From positions 52,651 through 116,650 of the forward strand of contig NZ_FNVD01000011.1 of assembly GCF_900108275.1 (NCBI RefSeq): 64,000 nucleotides of DNA, written 5' to 3'. This document shows positions 18,805-26,897 of the stretch, in pieces. How positions within the stretch are numbered: the first letter of the stretch is position 1; every line of letters begins with the position of its first letter. This DNA is from Jhaorihella thermophila (lineage in GTDB: Bacteria > Pseudomonadota > Alphaproteobacteria > Rhodobacterales > Rhodobacteraceae). A model generated the notes under the pieces. That model saw only the letters and a list, made by a program, of their open reading frames with translations. It made no database searches and was not told where the DNA came from. The position numbers and the translations under genes were made by a program.

Positions 18805-20256
18805 ATGACGATTTCAGCGGCCCTTCGCAGCGCGCTCACCGGTCTGGGGGCCTCCGCTCGCAGTTCGGGCGTCATCGCCGAGAATATCGCGAATGCGATG
18901 ACCCCGGGCTACGCGCGCCGCTCGGTCGAGCTGGCGTCCAAGGCGGAAACCGGACCGGGCGTGCAAATCGTTGGAATCGTCCGGCATTCGGACCCGGTCA
19001 TCGTGGCGAACCGGCGGGCGGCTGCGGCGGAACTGGCCTCGCAAGACGCCGTGGCCGAGTTTCATTCGGAACTGGAGAGGCTGGTGGGCGATGGCACCGA
19101 CGGCAGTTCGCTCGCCGGGCGCCTCGCGGATTTCCACGCAAGTCTGATCGATGCCGCCAACCGGCCGGAAGCGACGGAACGGCTTGAAACCGTGGCGCGT
19201 CGGGCGTCGGACCTCGCTCAGGCTGTTTCAGGCGCCGCCGAGGGGCTCCGCCAGCTTCGCAACCGGGCCGACAGCCGCATCGGGGGCATGGTTGACCGGT
19301 TGAACACGCTGCTCGAAGACACGCGTGCACTGAATGTCCGGATCACGGCCGCCGACGTGGCTGGCGCGGAAACGGCCTCCCTGATCGACCAGAGGCAGAG
19401 GCTGATCGACGAGATCAACGAAATCGTTCCGGTTCGGATCGCGGAACGGGATCACGGGCAGGTTGCGCTGTATTCCAAAGGCGGTGCGGTTTTGCTGGAC
19501 GGTCGGCCTGCTCGGTTCGAATTCAGTCCGGCAACCGACACCATGCCGCACATGACGCTCGAAAATGGACTCTTGTCCGGGTTGTCGATCAACGGTGTTC
19601 CGGTGCGAACCGGAAGAGAGCGCAGCCCGGTCGCCGGTGGCGCCTTGGCCGCGCAGTTTCGCATTCGCGATGAACTGACGGTCGAAGCGCAGGCGGACCT
19701 CGACCTGTTGGCGCGGGATCTGATCGAGCGATTTGCAGGCGGCGGGGTCGACGATACCATTTCGCCGGGATCACCGGGGCTCTTCACCGATGCCGGCGCG
19801 GCGTTCGACACGACGCAGGTAACCGGGCTTTCTTTGCGGCTCGAATTCAATCAGGCTGTTGATCCGGCCAGGAACGGCGAAAGCTGGCGTCTCAGGGCCG
19901 GGCTGGGGGCGTCGGACCCCGGAGAGCCGGGGGACGGCGCGCTCTTGACCCGACTGGCGGACGCTTTGTCCGCGCCGCGCCTCTTGCCCCAAGATCGCTT
20001 GGGGGCCGGAGCAATGACAGCCGAAGATGTTGCCGCCGCTCTCACGTCACGCGCTGTTCAGGGCAGTCAGGAATCGGACGCCAGGTTGAGCTTTCTGTCC
20101 GCTCAGAAATTGGAGTTCGAACGCCTGGAATCGGAGCAGGGCGTTGATACGGATGCCGAACTGCAAAACCTCATGGTTGTCGAGCGGGCATATGCCGCGA
20201 ACGCTCGGGTTGTTCAGGCGGTTGAAACCATGATGCAGGCGTTGCTGGAGCTTTGA
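18805..20256 (+). CDS. flgK: Flagellar hook-associated protein FlgK (HAP1)
   Basis: FlgK forms the first junction layer between hook and filament. The N-terminal motif (GVIAENIANAMTPGYARR) and the C-terminal D0 segment (ELQNLMVVERAYAANARVVQAVETMMQALLEL, last 31 residues) are diagnostic. The middle has coiled-coil heptads (LRNRADSRIGGMVDRLN, then DQRQRLIDEINEIVPV). The start at 18805 is preferred over a GTG at 18796 because ACAGGAG lies 7 bases upstream. The length is 483 residues. flgL follows 1 base after the stop. Confidence 0.92.
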   Translation: MTISAALRSALTGLGASARSSGVIAENIANAMTPGYARRSVELASKAETGPGVQIVGIVRHSDPVIVANRRAAAAELASQDAVAEFHSELERLVGDGTDGSSLAGRLADFHASLIDAANRPEATERLETVARRASDLAQAVSGAAEGLRQLRNRADSRIGGMVDRLNTLLEDTRALNVRITAADVAGAETASLIDQRQRLIDEINEIVPVRIAERDHGQVALYSKGGAVLLDGRPARFEFSPATDTMPHMTLENGLLSGLSINGVPVRTGRERSPVAGGALAAQFRIRDELTVEAQADLDLLARDLIERFAGGGVDDTISPGSPGLFTDAGAAFDTTQVTGLSLRLEFNQAVDPARNGESWRLRAGLGASDPGEPGDGALLTRLADALSAPRLLPQDRLGAGAMTAEDVAAALTSRAVQGSQESDARLSFLSAQKLEFERLESEQGVDTDAELQNLMVVERAYAANARVVQAVETMMQALLEL

Positions 20257-20257
20257 G

Positions 20258-21265
20258 ATGACGGTTACTTCCATTGGCGATCTGGCGCGAAGCATGATGT
20301 TGCGCATTCAGACCTCGGAACGCAAGGCCGAGCATGACCGTCTGACGGCGGAATTGGCATCCGGGCAGACGATGGACATTGCCGAACGCGTCGGCGGCGA
20401 CATGTCGATTGTCGTGGACATGAACAGCCGTTTCTCGCGCCTCGATGCCTACGATCTGGCGATTGAAGAGGCCAATATTATGGCTGCGACGATGCAATCG
20501 GTGCTGGACGGAATGCGAAGTGACGCCCGAGAATTGGGGACGCTTCTTCTGGGCATGACCGAAGCCAGTATGCCGCAGGAGCGCGCGCAGGCCAGTTTGC
20601 AGGCCCGATCTAGCCTCGAGTCGGCGATTTCGGCATTGAACACACGGATTGCCGGACGGAGCCTCTTTGCCGGGGCCGCGACCGATCAACCGGCGCTGGC
20701 GGATGCGGACCTTCTGATCTCCGAGTTGAAATTAGTCCTCGGTGGTCTCTCTGACTGGCAGGAAGTCGTGCAAGCGGCCGATCAATGGTTTGAGGATCCG
20801 TCGGGCTTTGCGTCGGCGATCTATCGTGGCGGCGAGAGTTCTCTGACGCCGTTCCGGGTCGCTGACGGAGAGGACTTGGGCGTCGCCAAGCGCGCCGACG
20901 ATCCTGCGTTTCGTGCGCTGTTGCGCGACACCGCGCTGGCGGTTCTTGCGACGGATCCGGACTTGGGGCTGACCGGCGCCGGTCAGAGCGCGCTCTTGAA
21001 GCGCGCGGGCGAACGCATATTGACAGATCACGGGAAGATCACGGAAATGGCTGCCGAAATCGGCCACATCCAGTCGCTGCTCGAAGAGTTCGGCGTTCGC
21101 AACGCGGCGGCGCGGACGGGATTGGAACAGACCCGCAACGAGTTGTTTGCTGCTGACCCCTACGAAGTCGCTACGCGCTTGAAGGATGTGCAGTTTCAGC
21201 TCGAAAGCCTCTACACCGTGACCGTCCGGTCGGCCAATCTCTCTCTGGTGAACTTTCTGAAATGA
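20258..21265 (+). CDS. flgL: Flagellin-like hook-associated protein FlgL (HAP3)
   Basis: FlgL forms the second hook-filament junction ring. The N-terminal flagellin-like helix (SMMLRIQTSERKAEHDRLTAELASGQ) and the C-terminal helix (LKDVQFQLESLYTVTVRSANLSLVNFLK) fit the family, as does the segment SLESAISALNTRIAGRSLFAG. At 335 residues it is longer than most flagellins in this group, and its place directly between flgK and flgI supports FlgL rather than FliC. Its stop overlaps the flgI start (ATGA), implying translational coupling. Confidence 0.88.
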   Translation: MTVTSIGDLARSMMLRIQTSERKAEHDRLTAELASGQTMDIAERVGGDMSIVVDMNSRFSRLDAYDLAIEEANIMAATMQSVLDGMRSDARELGTLLLGMTEASMPQERAQASLQARSSLESAISALNTRIAGRSLFAGAATDQPALADADLLISELKLVLGGLSDWQEVVQAADQWFEDPSGFASAIYRGGESSLTPFRVADGEDLGVAKRADDPAFRALLRDTALAVLATDPDLGLTGAGQSALLKRAGERILTDHGKITEMAAEIGHIQSLLEEFGVRNAAARTGLEQTRNELFAADPYEVATRLKDVQFQLESLYTVTVRSANLSLVNFLK

Positions 21266-22359
21266 TCCGATTGTTCCTTTTCGTCATCCTGCTTTTCCCG
21301 ATGATCGCCAATGCAGCGGCCGTTCGCCTGAAGGACATGGTGGAAATCGATGGCGTGCGCGGCAACGACCTGGTCGGCTACGGGCTGGTGGTCGGGTTGA
21401 ACGGCACCGGAGACGGTCTGCGGAACGCGCCGTTCACCGAAGAGATCATGTCGAACATGCTGGAACGATTGGGTGTTAATATTACAGGCGAGCAGTTCCG
21501 GCCCAAGAATGTCGCAGCGGTCATGGTTACAGCGGTTTTGCCGCCCTTTGCCCGGGTTGGGAGCCAGATCGACGTGACCGTGTCCGCGATCGGAGACGCC
21601 AAGAGCTTGTTGGGCGGCACGCTGATCATGACCCCTCTGAATGCGGCGGACGGCAAGATTTACGCCGTCGCCCAAGGCGCCGTTCTGGCCGGCGGGGTGT
21701 CCGCCGAAGGCCAGGCGGCGAAGGTCGTGACTGGTGTGCCGACGTCGGGAATCATTCCGGCTGGCGCCCGGGTGGAGCGGGAAATCGACTTTGATTTCGG
21801 CTCACTTTCCACCGTAAGGCTGGCCTTGCGAGAACCTGACTTTACGACGGCTGGTCGGATCGAAGAAGCCGTGAACCGCGCATTTCGGAAACGGGTCGCA
21901 GTAATGCGCGATTCCGGCACCGTCGAGATCGACATAGCCGCAACCGGCATGAAGTCGACGGCCCATGTGATCGGACGGATCGAAAACATACCGGTAGAGC
22001 CGCAGCGTAAGGCGCGGGTGGTCATCGATCAGCGGTCAGGTACGATTGTAATGGGCGATGACGTGCGGCTGTCGCGGGTCGCGGTATCGCAGGGGAACCT
22101 GACACTGAAGATCGAGGAAAGCCCGTTGGTTGTGCAGCCCAATCCGTTCGCGCAGGGCGATACGGTTGTCGTACCGCGCACCGGGGCTTCGATCGAGCAG
22201 GACGGCGGGGTTTCCCTGGCCGAAGTGCCCGAGGGCGCCTCGCTGTCGCAGGTTGTTGCGGGGCTCAACGCGCTGGGTGTTTCTCCGCGCGACATGATTG
22301 ACATACTGAAGAGCCTGAAGGCGGCGGGGGCGCTACACGCAGAGTTCGTGGTCAGATAA
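21262..22359 (+). CDS. flgI: Flagellar P-ring protein FlgI
   Basis: FlgI builds the periplasmic P-ring around the rod. It has a Sec signal peptide, about residues 1-18, ending ANA before AAVRLKDMVEIDGVRGN. The family motifs LVGYGLVVGLNGTGDG, NMLERLGV and the RKARVVIDQRSGTIVMGDDV region are all present. The C-terminal part ends in LNALGVSPRDMIDILKSLKAAGALHAE, the typical P-ring tail (last 30 residues). The length of 365 residues is normal. It is the last gene of the hook operon here; the L-ring, motor and export genes are outside the window. Confidence 0.95.
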   Translation: MIRLFLFVILLFPMIANAAAVRLKDMVEIDGVRGNDLVGYGLVVGLNGTGDGLRNAPFTEEIMSNMLERLGVNITGEQFRPKNVAAVMVTAVLPPFARVGSQIDVTVSAIGDAKSLLGGTLIMTPLNAADGKIYAVAQGAVLAGGVSAEGQAAKVVTGVPTSGIIPAGARVEREIDFDFGSLSTVRLALREPDFTTAGRIEEAVNRAFRKRVAVMRDSGTVEIDIAATGMKSTAHVIGRIENIPVEPQRKARVVIDQRSGTIVMGDDVRLSRVAVSQGNLTLKIEESPLVVQPNPFAQGDTVVVPRTGASIEQDGGVSLAEVPEGASLSQVVAGLNALGVSPRDMIDILKSLKAAGALHAEFVVR

Positions 22360-22705
22360 TCGGCACAGAGCCTGAAAACGAGAATCGCGGATGCCCGGCC
22401 ACAAGGGCGACACGCGCGGTGGCGGGGCTCCACTAGAGGGTGGGCGCCAGCGCATCCGGGTACGCGAAGAAACCTCCCGCAATAGCGGAACGGACAGCAT
22501 GGGGCGCAACTTGGCTGTGGCCCGCATCCAGCGAGGTTGCCGTTTCCGGCGCGGGAGGCGCAGTCTCATCCTTGGCGGACGGCCGCGCAGACCGGGTCAC
22601 GTTGCCGCGAGAGGCTTGCATCCCAGATGTTAATCCTTGACATTCCGCCTACTGGAAGTCCCAACGTTGACGGTGTAACCCGCCGCGCAACTGAGGAAGC
22701 CGAAC
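22360..22705. other. Intergenic region flgI-ccmF without a supported gene
   Basis: These 346 bases hold only short open frames on either strand (for instance a 62-codon minus-strand frame at 22433-22621), none with a recognisable product or a good ribosome binding site. A TTGACA hexamer at 22635-22640 could be the -35 of the ccmF promoter, but no -10 matches at 16-18 bases. No hairpin terminator was found after flgI. Confidence 0.5.
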
Positions 22706-24700
22706 ATGATTCCCGAAGTCGGTCATCTTGCCCTGTCGCTGGCTCTGGCAGTAGCGTTGATCCAGAGCATCTTGCCCATGCTGGGCGCGTCTCGCGGCAA
22801 CCTCGCCTGGATGCGGTCGGGGCAGAGCTTGGCGCTGGTTCAGCTGGCGCTGGTCGCGATCGCCTTCGGGGCGCTGATGTGGTCCTTTGTCGTCAGCGAT
22901 TTCTCGGTGCGAAACGTGGCCGAGAATTCGCATTCGATGAAACCGATGATCTACAAGATCGCCGGAACCTGGGGCAGCCACGAGGGCTCGCTCTTGCTGT
23001 GGGTGTTGATCCTGACCATCTTTGGCGGCGGCGTGGCCCTGTTCGGCGCCAACATTCCCGATGCGCTGCGGGCGCGCACGCTGAGTGTTCAGGGCTGGAT
23101 CTCGGTCGGCTTTCTGTCGTTCATGCTGTTCACCTCGAACCCGTTTGCACGGCTTGTCAACCCGCCGCTGGACGGTCAGGACATGAACCCGCTGTTGCAG
23201 GATATCGGCCTCGCCCTGCATCCACCGTTCCTCTATCTCGGCTATGTCGGGTTTTCGATCGTGTTCTCATTCGCCGTTGCCGCCCTGATCGAGGGCCGCG
23301 TCGATCCGGCTTGGGCGCGCTGGGTGCGCCCCTGGACGCTGGCGGCCTGGACGTTTCTGACCGGCGGGATCGTTCTGGGGTCATGGTGGGCCTATTACGA
23401 ACTGGGCTGGGGCGGCTGGTGGTTCTGGGATCCGGTCGAAAACGTTAGCTTCATGCCTTGGCTGGTGGGAACGGCGCTGCTGCATTCGGCGATCGTGGTG
23501 GAAAAGCGGGACTCGTTGAAAAGCTGGACCATTCTGTTGGCGATTCTGACCTTCTCGCTGTCGCTGCTGGGGACGTTCGTGGTGCGCTCGGGGGTGCTGA
23601 CCTCGGTGCATGCCTTTGCCACCGACCCCTCGCGCGGCGTTTACATCCTGCTGCTTCTGGGGATCGCGATCATTGGCTCATTTGCCCTGTTCGCCTGGCG
23701 TGCGCCAGCAATGGAAGGCGGCGGTCTCTACCGCCCCGTCAGCCGGGAAAGCGCGTTGCTCATCAACAACCTGCTGCTGGCGACGGGCGCGGCAACGGTG
23801 CTGTTCGGCACGCTATATCCGCTGGCGCTCGAAGCGGTGACGGGCGAAAAGATCTCGGTCGGGCCGCCCTATTACAACGCGGCCTTCGTGCCGGTGATGC
23901 TGCCGATGGTAATCCTGGCCGGCATCGGTCCATTCCTGTCGTGGAAGCGGGCTGACCTGGGCGGCGTACTCGATCGGCTCAAGCTGGTAGCCGGGGTCAG
24001 CCTGGTCGCCGGCATCGCCATCTGGGCCGTGACCACCGAAGGGTCGATCCTTGCTGCGGCGTCGATTTTCGCGGCAACCTTTCTGCTGCTTGCCACCGTC
24101 CAGGAATGGGCTTGGCGGATCAAGCTGGGCAAGGCGCCTCTTTCGGAATCGCTGCGCCGTGCCCGCAACCTGCCCCGTTCGGCCTGGGGCATGTCGCTGG
24201 CGCATCTGGGGCTTGCTGTTTGCATCTTCGGGTTCGTCGGCTCGACAATCTGGAAATCCGAGACCGTCGCCTTTGCCGAGCCGGGCAGCACGGTCGAGGT
24301 TGCCGGCTTCGAGCTGACCTTTCGCGGCTCCGAACGGGTTAAGGGCCCGAACTATGAGGCGATCCGTGGGATCCTGGACGTGACCCGCGACGGCAAGCCG
24401 GTCACGACGCTTTATCCGGAACGGCGCAACTATACCTTTGCACGGTCGCAGACCACGGAATCGGCGATCAGATCGACCGTTCTCGGCGACCTTTACACCT
24501 CGATTCGCGAACCCGCGGATGAAAACATCCGCAACACGTGGACGTTGCGCGTGGTTTATGAACCGCTGGTCCGGTTCATCTGGCTGGGCGCCGCGCTGAT
24601 GATCCTGGGCGGGCTCGTGTCGCTGAGCGACCGCCGCCTGCGGGTGGGTGCCCCCGCGCGCGACAGACGCCGCGGCATGGCCGCAGCCCCTGCTGAGTGA
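22706..24700 (+). CDS. ccmF: Cytochrome c haem lyase subunit CcmF
   Basis: CcmF with CcmH attaches haem b to apocytochromes c in the periplasm and removes haem from holo-CcmE. It is a polytopic inner-membrane protein of 664 residues. The WWD haem-handling motif is present (ELGWGGWWFWDPVENVSFMPW), as are the conserved histidines in TWGSHEGS and ALHPPFLYLGYVG. GAGGAA precedes the ATG. It heads ccmF-ccmG-ccmH-ccmI, with gaps of 8 bases or 4-base overlaps, so they form one unit. ccmE, often placed just before ccmF, is missing here. Confidence 0.96.
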   Translation: MIPEVGHLALSLALAVALIQSILPMLGASRGNLAWMRSGQSLALVQLALVAIAFGALMWSFVVSDFSVRNVAENSHSMKPMIYKIAGTWGSHEGSLLLWVLILTIFGGGVALFGANIPDALRARTLSVQGWISVGFLSFMLFTSNPFARLVNPPLDGQDMNPLLQDIGLALHPPFLYLGYVGFSIVFSFAVAALIEGRVDPAWARWVRPWTLAAWTFLTGGIVLGSWWAYYELGWGGWWFWDPVENVSFMPWLVGTALLHSAIVVEKRDSLKSWTILLAILTFSLSLLGTFVVRSGVLTSVHAFATDPSRGVYILLLLGIAIIGSFALFAWRAPAMEGGGLYRPVSRESALLINNLLLATGAATVLFGTLYPLALEAVTGEKISVGPPYYNAAFVPVMLPMVILAGIGPFLSWKRADLGGVLDRLKLVAGVSLVAGIAIWAVTTEGSILAAASIFAATFLLLATVQEWAWRIKLGKAPLSESLRRARNLPRSAWGMSLAHLGLAVCIFGFVGSTIWKSETVAFAEPGSTVEVAGFELTFRGSERVKGPNYEAIRGILDVTRDGKPVTTLYPERRNYTFARSQTTESAIRSTVLGDLYTSIREPADENIRNTWTLRVVYEPLVRFIWLGAALMILGGLVSLSDRRLRVGAPARDRRRGMAAAPAE

Positions 24701-24708
24701 GAGGGTAG

Positions 24709-25269
24709 ATGAAACGCATACTCTGGTTCCTTCCCTTGATCGTCGCGGTCGCGATCGGCGGCTTTGCGCTCTGGGGCCTTGTCGCGGACCGCGACCCGAG
24801 CCGCATTCCGTCGGTGCTGATCGGCCGGCCCGCGCCGGCGATTGCGCTTGATCCGGTGCCGGAGCTTGGCACGCCGGGGCTGAGCACGGCGGATCTGACC
24901 GCCGGAGGTCGGCCCGTGCTGGTGAATTTCTTCGCGTCATGGTGCGTGCCGTGCAAGGCCGAGCATGCGGTGCTGAGCCGGCTTGCTCGCGAACATGGCG
25001 TCACGCTCTATGGCGTGAACTACAAGGACAAGGCGGATGACGCCCGCCGCTGGCTGAACGATCTGGGCAATCCTTATGCCCGGATCGGGTGGGACAATTC
25101 CGGCCGCGCCGGCATCGAATGGGGGATCTCGGGCGTGCCGGAAACCTTTGTCATTCGTGGCGACGGCATCGTGGTTCACCGGTATGTCGGCCCGATCGTC
25201 GGTGCCGATGCCCAGCAGGAGATTCTGTCGGCGCTGCGCGAGGCGGGCCTGAAGGAGCCGGCGTCATGA
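24709..25269 (+). CDS. ccmG: Thiol:disulfide oxidoreductase CcmG (DsbE)
   Basis: A membrane-anchored periplasmic thioredoxin that keeps the CXXCH haem-binding cysteines of apocytochromes reduced. An N-terminal membrane anchor (about residues 4-24) is followed by the thioredoxin fold with the active site WCVPC (Cys79, Cys82). The DsbE-typical GVNYKD and the cis-Pro loop GVPETFVI follow. The length of 186 residues is usual. It lies 8 bases after ccmF and its stop overlaps ccmH by 4 bases (ATGA). Confidence 0.94.
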   Translation: MKRILWFLPLIVAVAIGGFALWGLVADRDPSRIPSVLIGRPAPAIALDPVPELGTPGLSTADLTAGGRPVLVNFFASWCVPCKAEHAVLSRLAREHGVTLYGVNYKDKADDARRWLNDLGNPYARIGWDNSGRAGIEWGISGVPETFVIRGDGIVVHRYVGPIVGADAQQEILSALREAGLKEPAS

Positions 25270-25754
25270 CGCGACTGGTCTCGCTTGTCCTGATTGTCGC
25301 GCTTGGGCTCTTGCCGATGCTGGCGCGCGCGGTGGAGCCCGACGAAATTCTGGACGACCCGAAGCTTGAGGCCCGGGCGCGGGCGATTTCCGCCAATGTG
25401 CGCTGCGTGGTCTGCCAGAACGAACCGATCAACACCTCGAATGCCGGGATCGCGCGGGATCTGCGCATTCTGATCCGCGAACGGCTCAAGGCCGGCGACA
25501 CGGATCAGGAGGTTCTGGATTTTCTCGTGGCGCGTTACGGCGACTTCGTCCTGTTCAAGCCGCCGTTCAAGCCCGAAACATGGGCGCTGTGGCTGGCGCC
25601 GTTCGTGATTTTTGCCGCAGGCGGGGCAGGCATCTTCGTGATGTTGCGTCGCACAGGTCAGCGAGACACGGCCGGCCCGGAAAAACTGAACCCGGCAGAA
25701 GAGGAAAAGCTCGCCCGTATCATGCAGTCCGACAACCCGGAGGCAGAGAGTTGA
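25266..25754 (+). CDS. ccmH: Cytochrome c-type biogenesis protein CcmH
   Basis: Small CcmH (CycL) holds the periplasmic LRCXXCQN redox motif that handles apocytochrome thiols together with CcmG. The motif here is VRCVVCQN with Cys47 and Cys50. A signal peptide or anchor (about 1-22) and a second membrane helix (about 103-125, ALWLAPFVIFAAGGAGIFVML) are visible. The length is 162 residues. The start overlaps the ccmG stop, and its own stop overlaps the TTG start of ccmI, so all four late ccm genes are translationally linked. Confidence 0.94.
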   Translation: MTRLVSLVLIVALGLLPMLARAVEPDEILDDPKLEARARAISANVRCVVCQNEPINTSNAGIARDLRILIRERLKAGDTDQEVLDFLVARYGDFVLFKPPFKPETWALWLAPFVIFAAGGAGIFVMLRRTGQRDTAGPEKLNPAEEEKLARIMQSDNPEAES

Positions 25755-26890
25755 ATTTCTGGATCGCCGGCGCGGCCCTGACCGCGCTGACCACGCTGGC
25801 TCTGGTGGTGCCGGCCTTGCGCGCCCGATCGCGCCGCGAATTCGCCGGACAGGAACAGGCCGTCTATCGCGACCAGCTTGAGGAAGTGGACCGCGACGAG
25901 CAGCGGGGCCTGATTTCAGGCGCCGAGGCCGAGGCCGCCCGCGCCGAGATCAAACGGCGCATGCTCAAGGCGGCCGAGCGGACGGACAAGCGCGCCGATG
26001 CCAGTGGCCAGAGCGGAAGATGGGTGATCGTCGCGGCGGCGCTGGCGGTGCCGGTGCTGGGCGTGGCGATCTACGGCCGGCTGGGGCATCCCGAGATGCC
26101 GTCGGCGCCCTTTGCCGATCGGGCCGACGAACGCGCCACGGTCGGCGACATGAACGTGCTGGTCAAGCGGTTGCGCGAACGCCTTGTGTCGGACCCGCAG
26201 CTGCGCCCCGAAGGGTGGCTGATGCTGGCGCGGACCTATATGGAAATGGGCCAGCCGGAAGAGGCCGAATGGGCCATGTCCACGCTGATCCAGCGTGGCG
26301 GCGACCAGCTGGGGCCGGATGTTTACGCCATTCATGCCGAGATCCTCATCAACATGGACGATGGAATCGTCTCTCCCAAGGCCGAGGCGGCGCTGGACAA
26401 GGCGCTGGGCATGGACCCCGAACACGTTGCCGCGACCTACTACAAGGCGCTGGCACTGGAACAGTCGGGCGAAATGCAGCGCGCCTATGAGATGCTGAAG
26501 GCGCGGGTCGAGGCAGAAAAGACCTTCCAGCCCTGGATGAAGCCCTTTGCCCGTCGCGCCGACATGCTGGCGCAGAAGATCGGGGCCGAACAGGTCGTCG
26601 TGCCGCAAGCCGCGCCGGGACCAACCGCGGGGGATGTCGCCGCGGCGAGCGAAATGACGCCCGAAGAGCGGCAGGACTTCATTCGGTCGATGGTGCAGCG
26701 GCTGGCGGACAGCCTGGCCGAGCAGCCCGACGATCTGGATGGCTGGCTGAGGCTCGGCAACGCCTACCGGGTGCTGGGCGAGGCGGAAAAATCGCTGGAC
26801 GCCTATCGCAAGGCGCGGGATCTGGCGAAGGATCTGCCGGCCGATGACCCGCGCCGCAAGGTGATTGCGGACGCCTTGGCGGGGCAATAG
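25751..26890 (+). CDS. ccmI: Cytochrome c maturation protein CcmI
   Basis: CcmI is a membrane-bound apocytochrome chaperone of the CcmFHI haem ligation complex. The N-terminal part has two membrane helices (about residues 3-22 and 92-110) flanking a cytoplasmic loop with the YRDQLEEVDRDEQRGLIS signature. The C-terminal periplasmic part has tetratricopeptide-like repeats (GWLMLARTYMEMGQPEEAEWAM, then GWLRLGNAYRVLGEAEKSLDAY). The start is TTG at 25751 within TTGA overlapping the ccmH stop; no better start is available. The length is 379 residues. The convergent ScsB-like gene ends 7 bases away. Confidence 0.92.
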   Translation: MNFWIAGAALTALTTLALVVPALRARSRREFAGQEQAVYRDQLEEVDRDEQRGLISGAEAEAARAEIKRRMLKAAERTDKRADASGQSGRWVIVAAALAVPVLGVAIYGRLGHPEMPSAPFADRADERATVGDMNVLVKRLRERLVSDPQLRPEGWLMLARTYMEMGQPEEAEWAMSTLIQRGGDQLGPDVYAIHAEILINMDDGIVSPKAEAALDKALGMDPEHVAATYYKALALEQSGEMQRAYEMLKARVEAEKTFQPWMKPFARRADMLAQKIGAEQVVVPQAAPGPTAGDVAAASEMTPEERQDFIRSMVQRLADSLAEQPDDLDGWLRLGNAYRVLGEAEKSLDAYRKARDLAKDLPADDPRRKVIADALAGQ

Positions 26891-26897
26891 GGTCGGG

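Noticed and set aside
22433..22621. A 62-codon minus-strand frame upstream of ccmF
   Set aside because: No recognisable product and poor initiation context. It was left as intergenic sequence.
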